This document shows positions 16,965-25,435 of a stretch of 64,000 bases of DNA, in pieces. Below the pieces are notes generated by a model. The model was not told where the DNA came from. It saw only the letters and a program-made list of their open reading frames with translations, and ran no database searches. The position numbers were made by a program, and so were the translations under genes. Within the stretch, counting starts at the first letter, position 1. Each line of letters opens with the position of its first letter. The stretch comes from an uncultured Lachnospiraceae bacterium (GTDB lineage Bacteria; Bacillota; Clostridia; Lachnospirales; Lachnospiraceae), in contig CARQVR010000002.1 in NCBI GenBank assembly GCA_949051815.1, forward strand, positions 1-64,000, read 5' to 3'.

Positions 16965-18083
16965 ATGAAAGAAAACAGTTTTACAAAAGATCATTCCCTG
17001 ATGCTAAAGGGAGTTATGATCATGATGCTCCTGTTTCATCATGTATTTTATGGGGATGCTGTGGCAGAACAGGGAATTATACTTTCCACTGGCCGAACGG
17101 ATATGTTTACTGTACTTGTTCCTTATGCCAGGTTATGTCTGAGCGGTTTCGCGTTTATTACGGCTTATGGGGTAACATGTCAGATGATGGCGTGTTCTGG
17201 CAGTATCCGCGAGTATCTGGAAATTTGTGTAAACAGATTGGTTAAGATTAGTGCGTCCTGCCTTTTTGTGTATGTTATTGCAGTGACTTACAAGCGGCTT
17301 GTTGTCGTGCAGTCTGTCAGGGATGTTTACAGGGATGCAGCAGGAGTGTTCCATCCTTTGTATATGGTGTTTGATGCATTGGGATTTGCAGACTTGCTTG
17401 GAACGCCTATGATGAATGTTACATGGTGGTATTTTTCCTATGCAATTCTTTTGGTTGGTTCGCTTCCGGCGATTTTTATGCTGTATCGGAAGGTCAGATT
17501 TTTTTTGTTTCCGCTTGTCATGTTTGTTATTGATGATTCTTTAGTGGGCATTGCAGTCCTTGGAGTTTTGTTTGCTTATGAAGATATTTTTGCAAGAATG
17601 GTGATGATCGTACATAAAAAAGTCAATTTTTTATGGAGAGGGAGTATTATGGCGGCATGCCTTTTCGGACTTGTCTGTTCGTACAGTATTGTTGCGAAAA
17701 GCAGAGATTCAGATATGGTTATGTACTGGATAGGGGCAGTTTATGCTGCAATTGTTATGATGTATCTCTCTAAAGTGCCTGTCATATCAACGCTGCTTAG
17801 ATGTATTGGAAAATACAGTGCAACCATGTTTATGACACATACTTTTATATATATGTATTTTTACAAGGATTTTATTTATTCTTTTCGCAGGGATTATCTG
17901 ATCTATGGTGTGCTTTTGGGCTGCTCTCTGGCAACGGCTATAATTATAGATACATTGAGAAGATTATTGCGTTATGATAGACTTGTATCGAATGTAAATA
18001 AAAAGATTGCCTGGTTTCTGCGGGAAATCCGGGTATTGACATCGGATAGAATGGTTAATGGGAAAGGAGTGGAAAAACCATGA
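16965..18083 (+). CDS. membrane acyltransferase-like protein, AT-rich
   Basis: A 372-residue polytopic protein with LKGVMIMMLLFHHVFYG near residue 15, the double-His first helix of one acyltransferase-3 subfamily, and about ten helices. A likely role is O-acylation of a glycan at the membrane; the acyl donor is unknown. Its base composition is visibly more AT-rich than the flanking genes, and its codons favour A/T at third positions, suggesting recent transfer. The stop codon overlaps the next start (ATGA at 18080-18083), so it is translationally coupled to the aminotransferase. It might alternatively acylate the 4-amino sugar that the neighbour makes, but acyltransferase-3 enzymes usually act on hydroxyls. 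Confidence 0.75.
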   Translation: MKENSFTKDHSLMLKGVMIMMLLFHHVFYGDAVAEQGIILSTGRTDMFTVLVPYARLCLSGFAFITAYGVTCQMMACSGSIREYLEICVNRLVKISASCLFVYVIAVTYKRLVVVQSVRDVYRDAAGVFHPLYMVFDALGFADLLGTPMMNVTWWYFSYAILLVGSLPAIFMLYRKVRFFLFPLVMFVIDDSLVGIAVLGVLFAYEDIFARMVMIVHKKVNFLWRGSIMAACLFGLVCSYSIVAKSRDSDMVMYWIGAVYAAIVMMYLSKVPVISTLLRCIGKYSATMFMTHTFIYMYFYKDFIYSFRRDYLIYGVLLGCSLATAIIIDTLRRLLRYDRLVSNVNKKIAWFLREIRVLTSDRMVNGKGVEKP

Positions 18084-19213
18084 TAAACTTCAACGTACCA
18101 CCCTTCACGGGGAAAGAATTAGAGTATATGAAAGAGGCAGTAGAGAACCAGAAGATTTGCGGCGACGGTCCTTTTACGAAGAAGTGCAGCGAGTGGATAG
18201 AGGCGCAGACCGGCACGGCAAAATGCCTGCTCACCACCTCCTGTACGCACGCCACAGAGCTGGCGGCGCTTTTGGCGCAGATCGGGCCGGAGGACGAGGT
18301 GATTCTGCCCTCCTACACGTTTGTTTCGACTGCGGATGCGTTTGTGCTGCGGGGAGCCAGGGTGGTGTTTGTGGATATCAGGCCAGACACCATGAACATA
18401 GATGAAAAACTGATTGAGGATGCCGTTACGGAGCGCACAAAAGTGATTGCGCCCGTACACTATGCGGGTGTCGGGTGTGAGATGGACGCCATTATGGATA
18501 TCGCGAAGAGACATCACTTGATGGTGGTGGAGGATGCGGCACAGGGCATTATGGCATCCTATAAGGGAAAGCCTTTGGGAACTTTCGGTGAGTTCGGGTG
18601 CTTTAGCTTTCACGAGACGAAAAACCTCAGCATGGGAGAGGGCGGCGCGCTGCTGATCCGGGATGAAAAATATATTGAGGATGCGGAAATTTACAGGGAA
18701 AAGGGAACGGATCGGAGTAAGTATTTCAGGGGGCAGGTGGACAAATACCGCTGGCAGAATCAGGGCTCTTCTTATCTGCCAAGCGATATGAATGCGGCTT
18801 ACCTGTACGCACAGTTAGAGCTTGCGGAGGAGATCACGCAGGCGAGAATGGACAGATGGAACCAGTATTGGGAGCTGCTTACGCCGCTTGCGGAGTCAGG
18901 CAGAATCGGGCTGCCGTATATTCCGGCGCATTGTGAGCACAATGCGCATATGTTCTATATAAAGACGAAGGACCTGGAGGAGCGGACGAGACTGGATGGC
19001 TTTTTGAAGGAAAAAGGGATTTATGCCACATCCCATTATGTACCGCTGCATTCGGCGCCTGCGGGCATTAAGTTTGGCCGTTTTCACGGAGAGGACAAGT
19101 ACACGACGAAGGAGAGCGAGAGGCTTATGCGTCTTCCGCTGTTTTATAAGCTGACGGCGGACGAGACAACATATATTGCGGAGCAGGTGATGGCGTTTTA
19201 CAAATCGGCCTGA
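18080..19213 (+). CDS. wecE: dTDP-4-amino-4,6-dideoxy-sugar transaminase (WecE/RffA type)
   Basis: A 377-residue DegT/DnrJ/EryC1 aminotransferase. It starts INFNVPPFTGKELEYM, characteristic of WecE/RffA, and has TTSCTHATELAALL, LPSYTFVSTADA and VEDAAQGI. The PLP lysine is Lys181 in SFHETKNLSMGEGG. The family converts dTDP-4-keto-6-deoxyglucose to dTDP-4-amino-4,6-dideoxygalactose (Fuc4N). The required RmlA and RmlB genes are not in the window, so they must be elsewhere in the genome. A GNAT acetyltransferase gene two genes downstream could acetylate the product. It overlaps the upstream acyltransferase stop by 4 bp and has an AAAGGAG ribosome site. Confidence 0.88.
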   Translation: MINFNVPPFTGKELEYMKEAVENQKICGDGPFTKKCSEWIEAQTGTAKCLLTTSCTHATELAALLAQIGPEDEVILPSYTFVSTADAFVLRGARVVFVDIRPDTMNIDEKLIEDAVTERTKVIAPVHYAGVGCEMDAIMDIAKRHHLMVVEDAAQGIMASYKGKPLGTFGEFGCFSFHETKNLSMGEGGALLIRDEKYIEDAEIYREKGTDRSKYFRGQVDKYRWQNQGSSYLPSDMNAAYLYAQLELAEEITQARMDRWNQYWELLTPLAESGRIGLPYIPAHCEHNAHMFYIKTKDLEERTRLDGFLKEKGIYATSHYVPLHSAPAGIKFGRFHGEDKYTTKESERLMRLPLFYKLTADETTYIAEQVMAFYKSA

Positions 19214-19234
19214 CCGGCCGGGAGTTTGTGTTTC

Positions 19235-21082
19235 ATGGAACAGGGTAAGAAACGGGGATATGAAAACTGCATATTGACGTTTGCCTTTGTGGGGGTCAGT
19301 GCGCTCCTGATGGGCTTTTTCTTTGACTTCTATTTCGACATGAACGACGATACGATGATGCGTGACATTATGTCGGGAGTCTACAGCGGCACGCCCGACG
19401 GGCACAACATGCAGACGCTCTATCCGCTGGGGGCTTTGATAGCGCTGTGCTATCGGATAAACGGTTCTTTTCCGTGGTATGGGGCATTTTTGTTCCTGTG
19501 CCAGTCTGGCTGCTTTTTTCTGACTGGCGTCAGGCTGTGCACACTCGCAGACCGGTTTGACGTTAAAAAACGGACGGTCCCGGAGGGCGGCGCAGAGAGC
19601 GCTGGCATAGGGAGGCGTTTTGCGGGGAAGTTGTTCTTTCTTTTCATGCTTGTGAGTTTCCAGTGGGGCATATGGCTGACCCATATGGTCAATACTCAGT
19701 ACACGATTACCTCCGGTATGCTTGTGGGGGCGGCGGTTTTTCTTTTTCTGACCATGCCAGGCGGCGCGTTTTGGGGGAAGGAATCGAAAGAGCTCTCCCC
19801 GAAAGTGTTTCTGCGAAGAAGCCTGCCGGCTCTGTTTCTTTTTTTGCTGGCCTTTCATCTGCGGTCGGAAATGGCGCTTCTTACCCTGCCGTTTCTGGGG
19901 CTTGCGGGGCTTTTTTGCTGGTGGGCGGACAGGCCCGTTTTTGAGAGAAACAACCTGCGAAAATACGTGGGACTGCTTCTGCTTCTCCTTGCGGGCATGG
20001 GGATTTCCGCAGGGGCGGACAGCCTTGCTTACAGCGGGGAGTGGCGGGAGTTTCGGCAGTTTTTTAACGACAGGACAACGATTTACGACTTTTATCCGGA
20101 AGTGCTGACGGATGGAAATTTAGAGAAAGCGGGCGTTTCTTTCGGTGCGCAGATTCTGCTTGACAACTATAATTTCGGTCTTGACGGGAGAATCGATGCG
20201 CAGATGCTCTCGGACGTGGCGGCCTGCGCGAAGGAGCAGGCAGGCGGCGCGAAGGACTGGGGCGCGGTTTTTAAAGAGAAGCTGCTGCATTACCGTTACA
20301 GAAGTTTTCACGGCGGCGACGCCCCCTACAATATGCTGGTGATTTCAGGGTACGGGATAAATATAGCGGCTGCTATTTTTCTGGCGCGGCGGCATATGCG
20401 CGATCTGTCTGGCGCGGCAGGGCAGCTTGTTTTGCTGCTTTTCGTAAGAAGCGGCCTGTGGATGTTTGTTTTAATGCGGGGACGGGATCCGGAGCGGATT
20501 ACCCACCCCCTTTATCTGGTGGAGTTTTGTCTGCTGGCAGGGATGTTTTTGTGGCGGCTGCGGCAGGCGGCATTTTCGGAGGCGCCCCGGTATCTTTTTT
20601 CCTGCGCGGCAGGGGTTCTCTTTCTCCTCTGCGTGTGGGGCCTGTGGAAGGGTTTCCCGGCGCTGCAGGCCGATCAGGCAAGACGGCAGGAGATCAACAG
20701 GGATTGGGAGGCCATAGACGCTTACTGCAAGGCGCATCCGGACCTCTTTTATTTCGAGGACGTCTATTCCACGGTGGCCTTTTCCGGGAAACTTTTAGAG
20801 TACAGGGATAATGCCCTTGCAAATTATGATATAGCGGGGGGATGGATGTGTAAGAGCCCGCTGTACCGGAAAAAACTGGCGGCCTTTGGCATAGAGGAAG
20901 CGGCGGACGGGCTTGCAGCGGGGAAAGCGGCCTTTCTCATGTCGGATGAGGAGAAAAGTCTGCGGGGGATTACATGGATCGGGGTTCCCTACGCGGAGAA
21001 CGGTATGCAGGTGTATGTCGGGGAATACGACAGGATAGGGGAAAATTACGGTGTATATCAGGTGATTGGGCGGGACAGATAA
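19235..21082 (+). CDS. large polytopic membrane protein, GT-C-like
   Basis: A 615-residue protein with about ten membrane helices. Following the first helix is FDMNDDTMMRDIMSG (acidic pair Asp38-Asp39), matching the position of the catalytic acidic loop in GT-C glycosyltransferases. There is a soluble C-terminal domain of about 150 residues. It has no close family that I can name; the layout resembles the protein encoded at 53453-54961. The inferred role is sugar transfer from polyprenyl-phosphate on the outer face. ATG 19235 with GGGAG ten bases earlier is preferred over TTG 19226. It ends just before the GNAT gene (10 bp), so both are probably co-transcribed. Confidence 0.65.
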   Translation: MEQGKKRGYENCILTFAFVGVSALLMGFFFDFYFDMNDDTMMRDIMSGVYSGTPDGHNMQTLYPLGALIALCYRINGSFPWYGAFLFLCQSGCFFLTGVRLCTLADRFDVKKRTVPEGGAESAGIGRRFAGKLFFLFMLVSFQWGIWLTHMVNTQYTITSGMLVGAAVFLFLTMPGGAFWGKESKELSPKVFLRRSLPALFLFLLAFHLRSEMALLTLPFLGLAGLFCWWADRPVFERNNLRKYVGLLLLLLAGMGISAGADSLAYSGEWREFRQFFNDRTTIYDFYPEVLTDGNLEKAGVSFGAQILLDNYNFGLDGRIDAQMLSDVAACAKEQAGGAKDWGAVFKEKLLHYRYRSFHGGDAPYNMLVISGYGINIAAAIFLARRHMRDLSGAAGQLVLLLFVRSGLWMFVLMRGRDPERITHPLYLVEFCLLAGMFLWRLRQAAFSEAPRYLFSCAAGVLFLLCVWGLWKGFPALQADQARRQEINRDWEAIDAYCKAHPDLFYFEDVYSTVAFSGKLLEYRDNALANYDIAGGWMCKSPLYRKKLAAFGIEEAADGLAAGKAAFLMSDEEKSLRGITWIGVPYAENGMQVYVGEYDRIGENYGVYQVIGRDR

Positions 21083-21092
21083 GGAGAGACGA

Positions 21093-21707
21093 ATGTATGC
21101 AGAAAAGGTGTATCTGCGGCCGATAACAGCGGCAGATACGGCGAAGATCGTGACATGGCGGAATCAGGACTTTGTGAGAAAAAATTTTATTTACCAGAAA
21201 CCCTTCACACAGGAAGGGCATATGGCGTGGCTTCGTGAGCAGGTGGAGCCCGGCCATGCGGCGCAGTTTATCATTTGTGTGTCGGCCAGGGGAGAAGATC
21301 TGAGAGAGTCGGACGACGGCGCCGAAAAGATGTGCAGGCAGAATGGCGCGAAAGAAAAGTCATGTGTGGCGGATCGGGAAATCGGCAGCGTTTACCTGAG
21401 GGATATAGACAGGGAGGCGAAAACGGCCGAGTACGGCGTTTTCATCGGTGAGGAGGAGGCGCTGGGAAGAGGATACGGCACGGCGGCGGCCAGACTGATG
21501 CTGGCTTACGGTTTTGAGACACTGGGGCTTAAAAAAATATTTCTGCGGTTTGTGGAGGGCAATACGGGGGCATGGAAAAGCTATGAGAAAGCGGGCTTTT
21601 GGATGATAGAAGACAGGCGGGAAACCGTCAGTCTGGAACAGGGGAAAAGAGAGGTTTTCTTTATGGAGACGGAGCGCGGCGCGTGGGAGCGCGCGAAACG
21701 CCTCTGA
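21093..21707 (+). CDS. GNAT N-acetyltransferase, candidate WecD-like or PseH-like
   Basis: A 204-residue RimJ/RimL-type GNAT protein. It opens VYLRPITAADTAKIVTWRNQ and has the acetyl-CoA loop GRGYGTAAARLML after FIGEEEALGRG. It ends with the family's NTGAWKSYEKAGF. Such enzymes N-acetylate 4-amino-dideoxy sugars: WecD acts on dTDP-Fuc4N and PseH on the PseC product. Location downstream of the WecE-type gene favours the first; absence of any other PseH in the window leaves the second open. An unusual charged insertion of about 25 residues precedes the DREIGSVYL strand. ATG 21093 has AAGGAGA at 21081. Confidence 0.78.
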   Translation: MYAEKVYLRPITAADTAKIVTWRNQDFVRKNFIYQKPFTQEGHMAWLREQVEPGHAAQFIICVSARGEDLRESDDGAEKMCRQNGAKEKSCVADREIGSVYLRDIDREAKTAEYGVFIGEEEALGRGYGTAAARLMLAYGFETLGLKKIFLRFVEGNTGAWKSYEKAGFWMIEDRRETVSLEQGKREVFFMETERGAWERAKRL

Positions 21708-21720
21708 CATGGAGGTAAGG

Positions 21721-22665
21721 ATGAAGCAGTTGGTCAGCTTTGTAATTCCCTGCTACCGGTCGGCGCAGACGATCGGCAGGGTGGTGGAAGAGATTGATAC
21801 GGCGATGAAGGAATTATCCGGGTATGCGTATGAGATTGTGCTTGTCAATGACGCTTCGCCGGACGATACCTTTGAGGCGATCCGCAGGCTGTGCGCCGGG
21901 CGGGAGGACATCTGCGGCGTGAATCTGGCCAGAAATTTCGGACAGCACGCGGCGCTTATGGCGGGATTTCGTCATGCGCGCGGGGATGTGGTGGTCTGTC
22001 TGGATGACGACGGCCAGACGCCGGCAGACGAGGCCGGAAAGCTGCTTGCCAGACTGGAAGAAGGCTATGACGTGGTTTATGCCAGATATACGCAGAAGAA
22101 GCATTCCTTTTTCCGTAACTTTGGCAGCAGAGTAAACGAGCTGATGACCCGAATCATGCTGGGCAAGCCGAAGTCCCTTTATATTTCCAGCTATTTCGCT
22201 ATGAAACGGTTTGTCGTACAGGAACTGGTTCGCTATGAGAACCCGTACCCCTATGTGATCGGGCTGGTGCTGCGCGCCACAAAGAGAATTGCGAATGTGG
22301 ACGTGACGCACAGGGAGCGGGAGATCGGAACATCAGGCTATACCATGGGCAAGCTTTTGGGGCTGTGGTTTAACGGATTCACGGCTTTCAGCGTAAAACC
22401 GCTGCGGATTGCCACGGTGATCGGCGTGGTTTCCGCCTGCGGGGGATTTATCTATGGAATTTATACGGTGATTAAGAAGTTTTTAAATCCGGCAGTACCG
22501 GTGGGATTCAGCGCGCTCATGGCGGCGACGGTGTTTTTTTGCGGGCTGATTCTCCTGATGCTTGGGCTGATCGGCGAGTACATCGGGCGGATTTATATTT
22601 CCATGAACAATTCTCCCCAGTATGTAATCAGAGAGTGTGTGGATGAGAGAGATGCGAAACGGTAA
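21721..22665 (+). CDS. polyprenyl-phosphate glycosyltransferase (ArnC/GtrB-like GT2)
   Basis: A 314-residue protein. The GT2 catalytic part has VSFVIPCYRSAQTIG at the N-terminus, LVNDASPDDTF, NFGQHAALMAGF and CLDDDGQTP (metal-binding DDD). Two C-terminal membrane helices follow, starting around residue 225. This domain order fits ArnC, GtrB and DPM1-like enzymes, which attach one sugar to undecaprenyl phosphate on the cytoplasmic face. The product would feed the GT-C-like proteins in this locus, with GtrA (13090) as helper. ATG 21721 is chosen because GGAGG (21711-21715) lies 5 bases upstream; ATG 21709 lacks a site. Confidence 0.87.
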   Translation: MKQLVSFVIPCYRSAQTIGRVVEEIDTAMKELSGYAYEIVLVNDASPDDTFEAIRRLCAGREDICGVNLARNFGQHAALMAGFRHARGDVVVCLDDDGQTPADEAGKLLARLEEGYDVVYARYTQKKHSFFRNFGSRVNELMTRIMLGKPKSLYISSYFAMKRFVVQELVRYENPYPYVIGLVLRATKRIANVDVTHREREIGTSGYTMGKLLGLWFNGFTAFSVKPLRIATVIGVVSACGGFIYGIYTVIKKFLNPAVPVGFSALMAATVFFCGLILLMLGLIGEYIGRIYISMNNSPQYVIRECVDERDAKR

Positions 22666-24295
22666 AAAACGAAACGGGAACAGGAGCCGCCTGATTGCAG
22701 GCGTTTTTTCCTTTCTGTTTTCTGTGGCAATTCTGTTCGGCGGGCGGCTGGACAGTGTGGAGAACGTGGATGTAAAGGATGGGACGCTCTGGCTTTTGCT
22801 GGTGGCATGTACCGTTATCTTCACGGGTCTTGTGCTGTTTTTGTGGCGGCTTATGGACGGGATGCAGCACAGGGGCACATCTTCCGCGGGGAAGGCAGCC
22901 CGAAAAATAACGGCTCTTTTTCATGTGACAGATGCACAGGCTGACGCAGCGGTTTTTCTTTTTCTGCTGCTGTGCTGGCTGCCCGTGTTTCTGGCGGTAT
23001 ATCCGGGCTTTTTCGTCTATGACGCGCAGGATGAGTATGTGCAGGTGGCGACAAGAACATTTTCCACCCATCATCCCCTTGTGCATGTGCTTTTGCTTGG
23101 CGGCATAATCTGCGCCGTTCACAAACTGACGGATTCTTATAATCCGGGCATCGCCTGCTATATGGTTTTTCAGATGGCTGTGGCGGCGGGCGTCTTTACC
23201 TTTCTTTTTTCCTATCTTCGAAAAAAAAGGACGCCGCTTGTCCTCAGGCTGATTGGCATGGTCTGGCTGGGGCTGTTTCCGACGGTGGTGATGTTTACCC
23301 TGTGTTCGGCTAAGGACGCGCTGTTTACGCTGGCGCTGCTTCTGCTTATGATCTGTCTTTTGGAGATGGGAACGGAGGAGACGTTTTTTGAGTCAGGGGG
23401 CTTTCGCCTTCTTTTTGTATGCAGCGGGGCGGCTATGATGCTTCTTAGAAACAACGGTTTTTATGCCTTTCTGGTGATGATTCCCCTGCTGCTTATCCTG
23501 AAAAAGGGCCACCGCGCGCAGCTGTTTATCTTGTCAGCGTGTGCGGTGGCAGGGTGTCTGCTCATAAACGGAGGCCTGAAAATGGCGCTCCATGCGGATG
23601 ATTCCGAGTATCAGGAGCTTCTGACCGTGCCGATCCAGCAGCTTGCAAGGACTTACAAATATGCGCCGGAGGCATTTTCTGAGCAGGATCTGGAAATTCT
23701 CTACGAGGTTCTGGACGAGGAGGCGTTATCCCTGTACACGCCAAGGCTTTCCGATCCGGTTAAGTACCGCTTTGACAATGGGGCCTTTGCGAAAGACAAA
23801 GGGAGATATGCCGGACTCTGGCTGCGCACCGGCATGAAAAAGCCGCTGGTTTATCTGAATGCGTGGTGGATGACTTCATACGGATTCTGGTATCCCGATA
23901 CGGTGATCAATGTGTATGGGGGCAATACGGTTTTTACTTTTACCTATAAAGACAATTCCTATTTCGGCTACGAGGTGGAGCTGCCGGGCGTAAGAGAAAG
24001 TAAAATCCCATGGCTTGATGAGGTGTACCGGAAGCTGTCTTTGGAAGTCTGGAAGGAGAAGGTGCCGGTCGTTTCGTGGCTGTTTTCTCCGGGAGCCATG
24101 TTCTGGATCTATGCTTTTTTGTTTGCGTGGCTGTTAAACAGCAGACGCTACGGGCTTTTGTACCCCTTTTTGCCTGTGTTCCTGATATGGCTGACGGTGC
24201 TTCTGGGGCCGACCTATCTGCCCAGATATGTGCTGTTTTTCTGGTATGCGCTGCCGTTGTTTCTGGCGGTTGCCCGGATGAAAGGTGGAAAATGA
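22643..24295 (+). CDS. DUF6020-like polytopic membrane protein, GT-C-like
   Basis: A 550-residue protein with about twelve membrane helices, resembling the protein encoded at 46154-47959. Shared features are an outer-loop acidic motif (YDAQDEY, Asp127 and Asp130), the THHPLVH motif (His143-His144), the conserved MCLxSxKDALF-style loop after the helix bundle, and TVPIQQLART near residue 335. Both look like the DUF6020 group of clostridial surface-glycan loci. I infer a GT-C enzyme. The start overlaps the upstream GT2 gene by about 20 bp; ATG 22643, ATG 22652 or GTG 22637 are all possible. Confidence 0.7.
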   Translation: MREMRNGKKRNGNRSRLIAGVFSFLFSVAILFGGRLDSVENVDVKDGTLWLLLVACTVIFTGLVLFLWRLMDGMQHRGTSSAGKAARKITALFHVTDAQADAAVFLFLLLCWLPVFLAVYPGFFVYDAQDEYVQVATRTFSTHHPLVHVLLLGGIICAVHKLTDSYNPGIACYMVFQMAVAAGVFTFLFSYLRKKRTPLVLRLIGMVWLGLFPTVVMFTLCSAKDALFTLALLLLMICLLEMGTEETFFESGGFRLLFVCSGAAMMLLRNNGFYAFLVMIPLLLILKKGHRAQLFILSACAVAGCLLINGGLKMALHADDSEYQELLTVPIQQLARTYKYAPEAFSEQDLEILYEVLDEEALSLYTPRLSDPVKYRFDNGAFAKDKGRYAGLWLRTGMKKPLVYLNAWWMTSYGFWYPDTVINVYGGNTVFTFTYKDNSYFGYEVELPGVRESKIPWLDEVYRKLSLEVWKEKVPVVSWLFSPGAMFWIYAFLFAWLLNSRRYGLLYPFLPVFLIWLTVLLGPTYLPRYVLFFWYALPLFLAVARMKGGK

Positions 24296-24307
24296 TTCTG
24301 AAAAGTG

Positions 24308-24336
24308 TTGCCAAATATTAGTATAAAGCGTACTAT
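24308..24336 (+). promoter_or_regulatory. promoter before argC
   Basis: TTGCCA (24308-24313, 5 of 6), 17-bp spacer, TACTAT (24331-24336, 4 of 6), with the argC ATG at 24368. It suggests argC is transcribed on its own. Confidence 0.45.
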
Positions 24337-24367
24337 GTTAGGGATATCAGAAAGGGAGTGCATCATT

Positions 24368-25315
24368 ATGAAGACAAAAGTTTTTATCGACGGAAGTGAA
24401 GGAACGACAGGCTTAAGAATCAACGAACGGTTTCAGAAACGTGACGATATTGAGTTATTACATATCAGCCCGGAACTGAGAAAAGATCCGGAGGAAAGAA
24501 GGAAGCTTATAAACGCATCGGATATCACTTTTTTATGTCTGCCTGACGAGGCGGCCAGGGAATCCGCCGCGCTGGCCGGGAATGCGGATGTGGTAATCAT
24601 TGACGCATCGACCGCGCACCGGACAGAGGAAGGGTGGGCCTACGGCTTTCCGGAATTGTCTGACGCGCATAGAAACGCGATTCAGGGCGGGAAGCGGATC
24701 GCGGTTCCGGGATGCTATGCCACCGGTTTTATTTCCCTTGTATACCCGTTGATCAAAGGGGGGATTCTTTCAGCAGATTATCCGGTGAGCAGCTTTGCCA
24801 TTTCGGGCTACAGCGGAGCCGGTAAGAAGACCATAGCGGCCTATGAGAGTGCGGACAGGCCGGGAGAGCTGTCTGCGGGAAGAGAGTATGCGCTGACACA
24901 GCAGCACAAGCATTTGAAGGAGATGAAGAAAATTACAGGGCTTACGCGCACGCCCCTGTTTTCGCCGATTATAGACGACTATTACAGCGGCATGGTTGTA
25001 TCTGTACCGTTGTATGCGGACATGCTGGACAGGACAGCGACACCGGAATCGCTGTTAAATTATTATGCAGCGTATTACAAAGACAAGCGGTTTATCCGGG
25101 TAAGCGCGGCAGACGACGAGACGGCTGCCAGCGGATTTCTGGCTGGAAACGGATTGTCCGGCTGGGACGGGCTTAAGATTTATGTGACGGGAAATGAGGA
25201 GCGCATAATTGTTTCCTCGCAGTTTGACAATTTGGGAAAAGGCGCGTCCGGCGCGGCGATCCAGTGTATGAACATTGTTCTGGGCTGCGACGAGGCAAAG
25301 GGGCTTGATCTGTAA
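24368..25315 (+). CDS. argC: N-acetyl-gamma-glutamyl-phosphate reductase, short (type 2) form
   Basis: A 315-residue ArgC. It has the nucleotide-binding GSEGTTGLRI near residue 10, FLCLPDEAARES, and the catalytic cysteine Cys116 in VPGCYATGF. SGYSGAGKK and an HKHLKEM segment follow. The enzyme reduces N-acetylglutamyl-phosphate in arginine biosynthesis. This shorter type 2 form occurs in many clostridia. No other arg gene is nearby, and it stands between a membrane glycosyltransferase-like gene and the O-antigen ligase-like gene with its own promoter. It is probably housekeeping in function, but repurposing for glycan chemistry cannot be excluded. AAAGGGAG precedes ATG 24368. Confidence 0.9.
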   Translation: MKTKVFIDGSEGTTGLRINERFQKRDDIELLHISPELRKDPEERRKLINASDITFLCLPDEAARESAALAGNADVVIIDASTAHRTEEGWAYGFPELSDAHRNAIQGGKRIAVPGCYATGFISLVYPLIKGGILSADYPVSSFAISGYSGAGKKTIAAYESADRPGELSAGREYALTQQHKHLKEMKKITGLTRTPLFSPIIDDYYSGMVVSVPLYADMLDRTATPESLLNYYAAYYKDKRFIRVSAADDETAASGFLAGNGLSGWDGLKIYVTGNEERIIVSSQFDNLGKGASGAAIQCMNIVLGCDEAKGLDL

Positions 25316-25336
25316 TCCATGAAAAATGCAGCGCAG

Positions 25337-25365
25337 TTGTAAAAACATCCCAAACGTGGTACACT
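25337..25365 (+). promoter_or_regulatory. extended -10 promoter before O-antigen ligase/polymerase gene
   Basis: TTGTAA (25337-25342), 17-bp spacer, TACACT (25360-25365) preceded by TGG. The leader of about 70 nt contains a CGC-GAAA-GCG stem and GCGG/CCGC arms before the ATG at 25436. Confidence 0.5.
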
Positions 25366-25435
25366 AACTACGCGAAAGCGCGGTATCAGCCGCTTTTGTG
25401 AGTGGGGTACAGATTGAAAAATCTGGAGGAATCGT

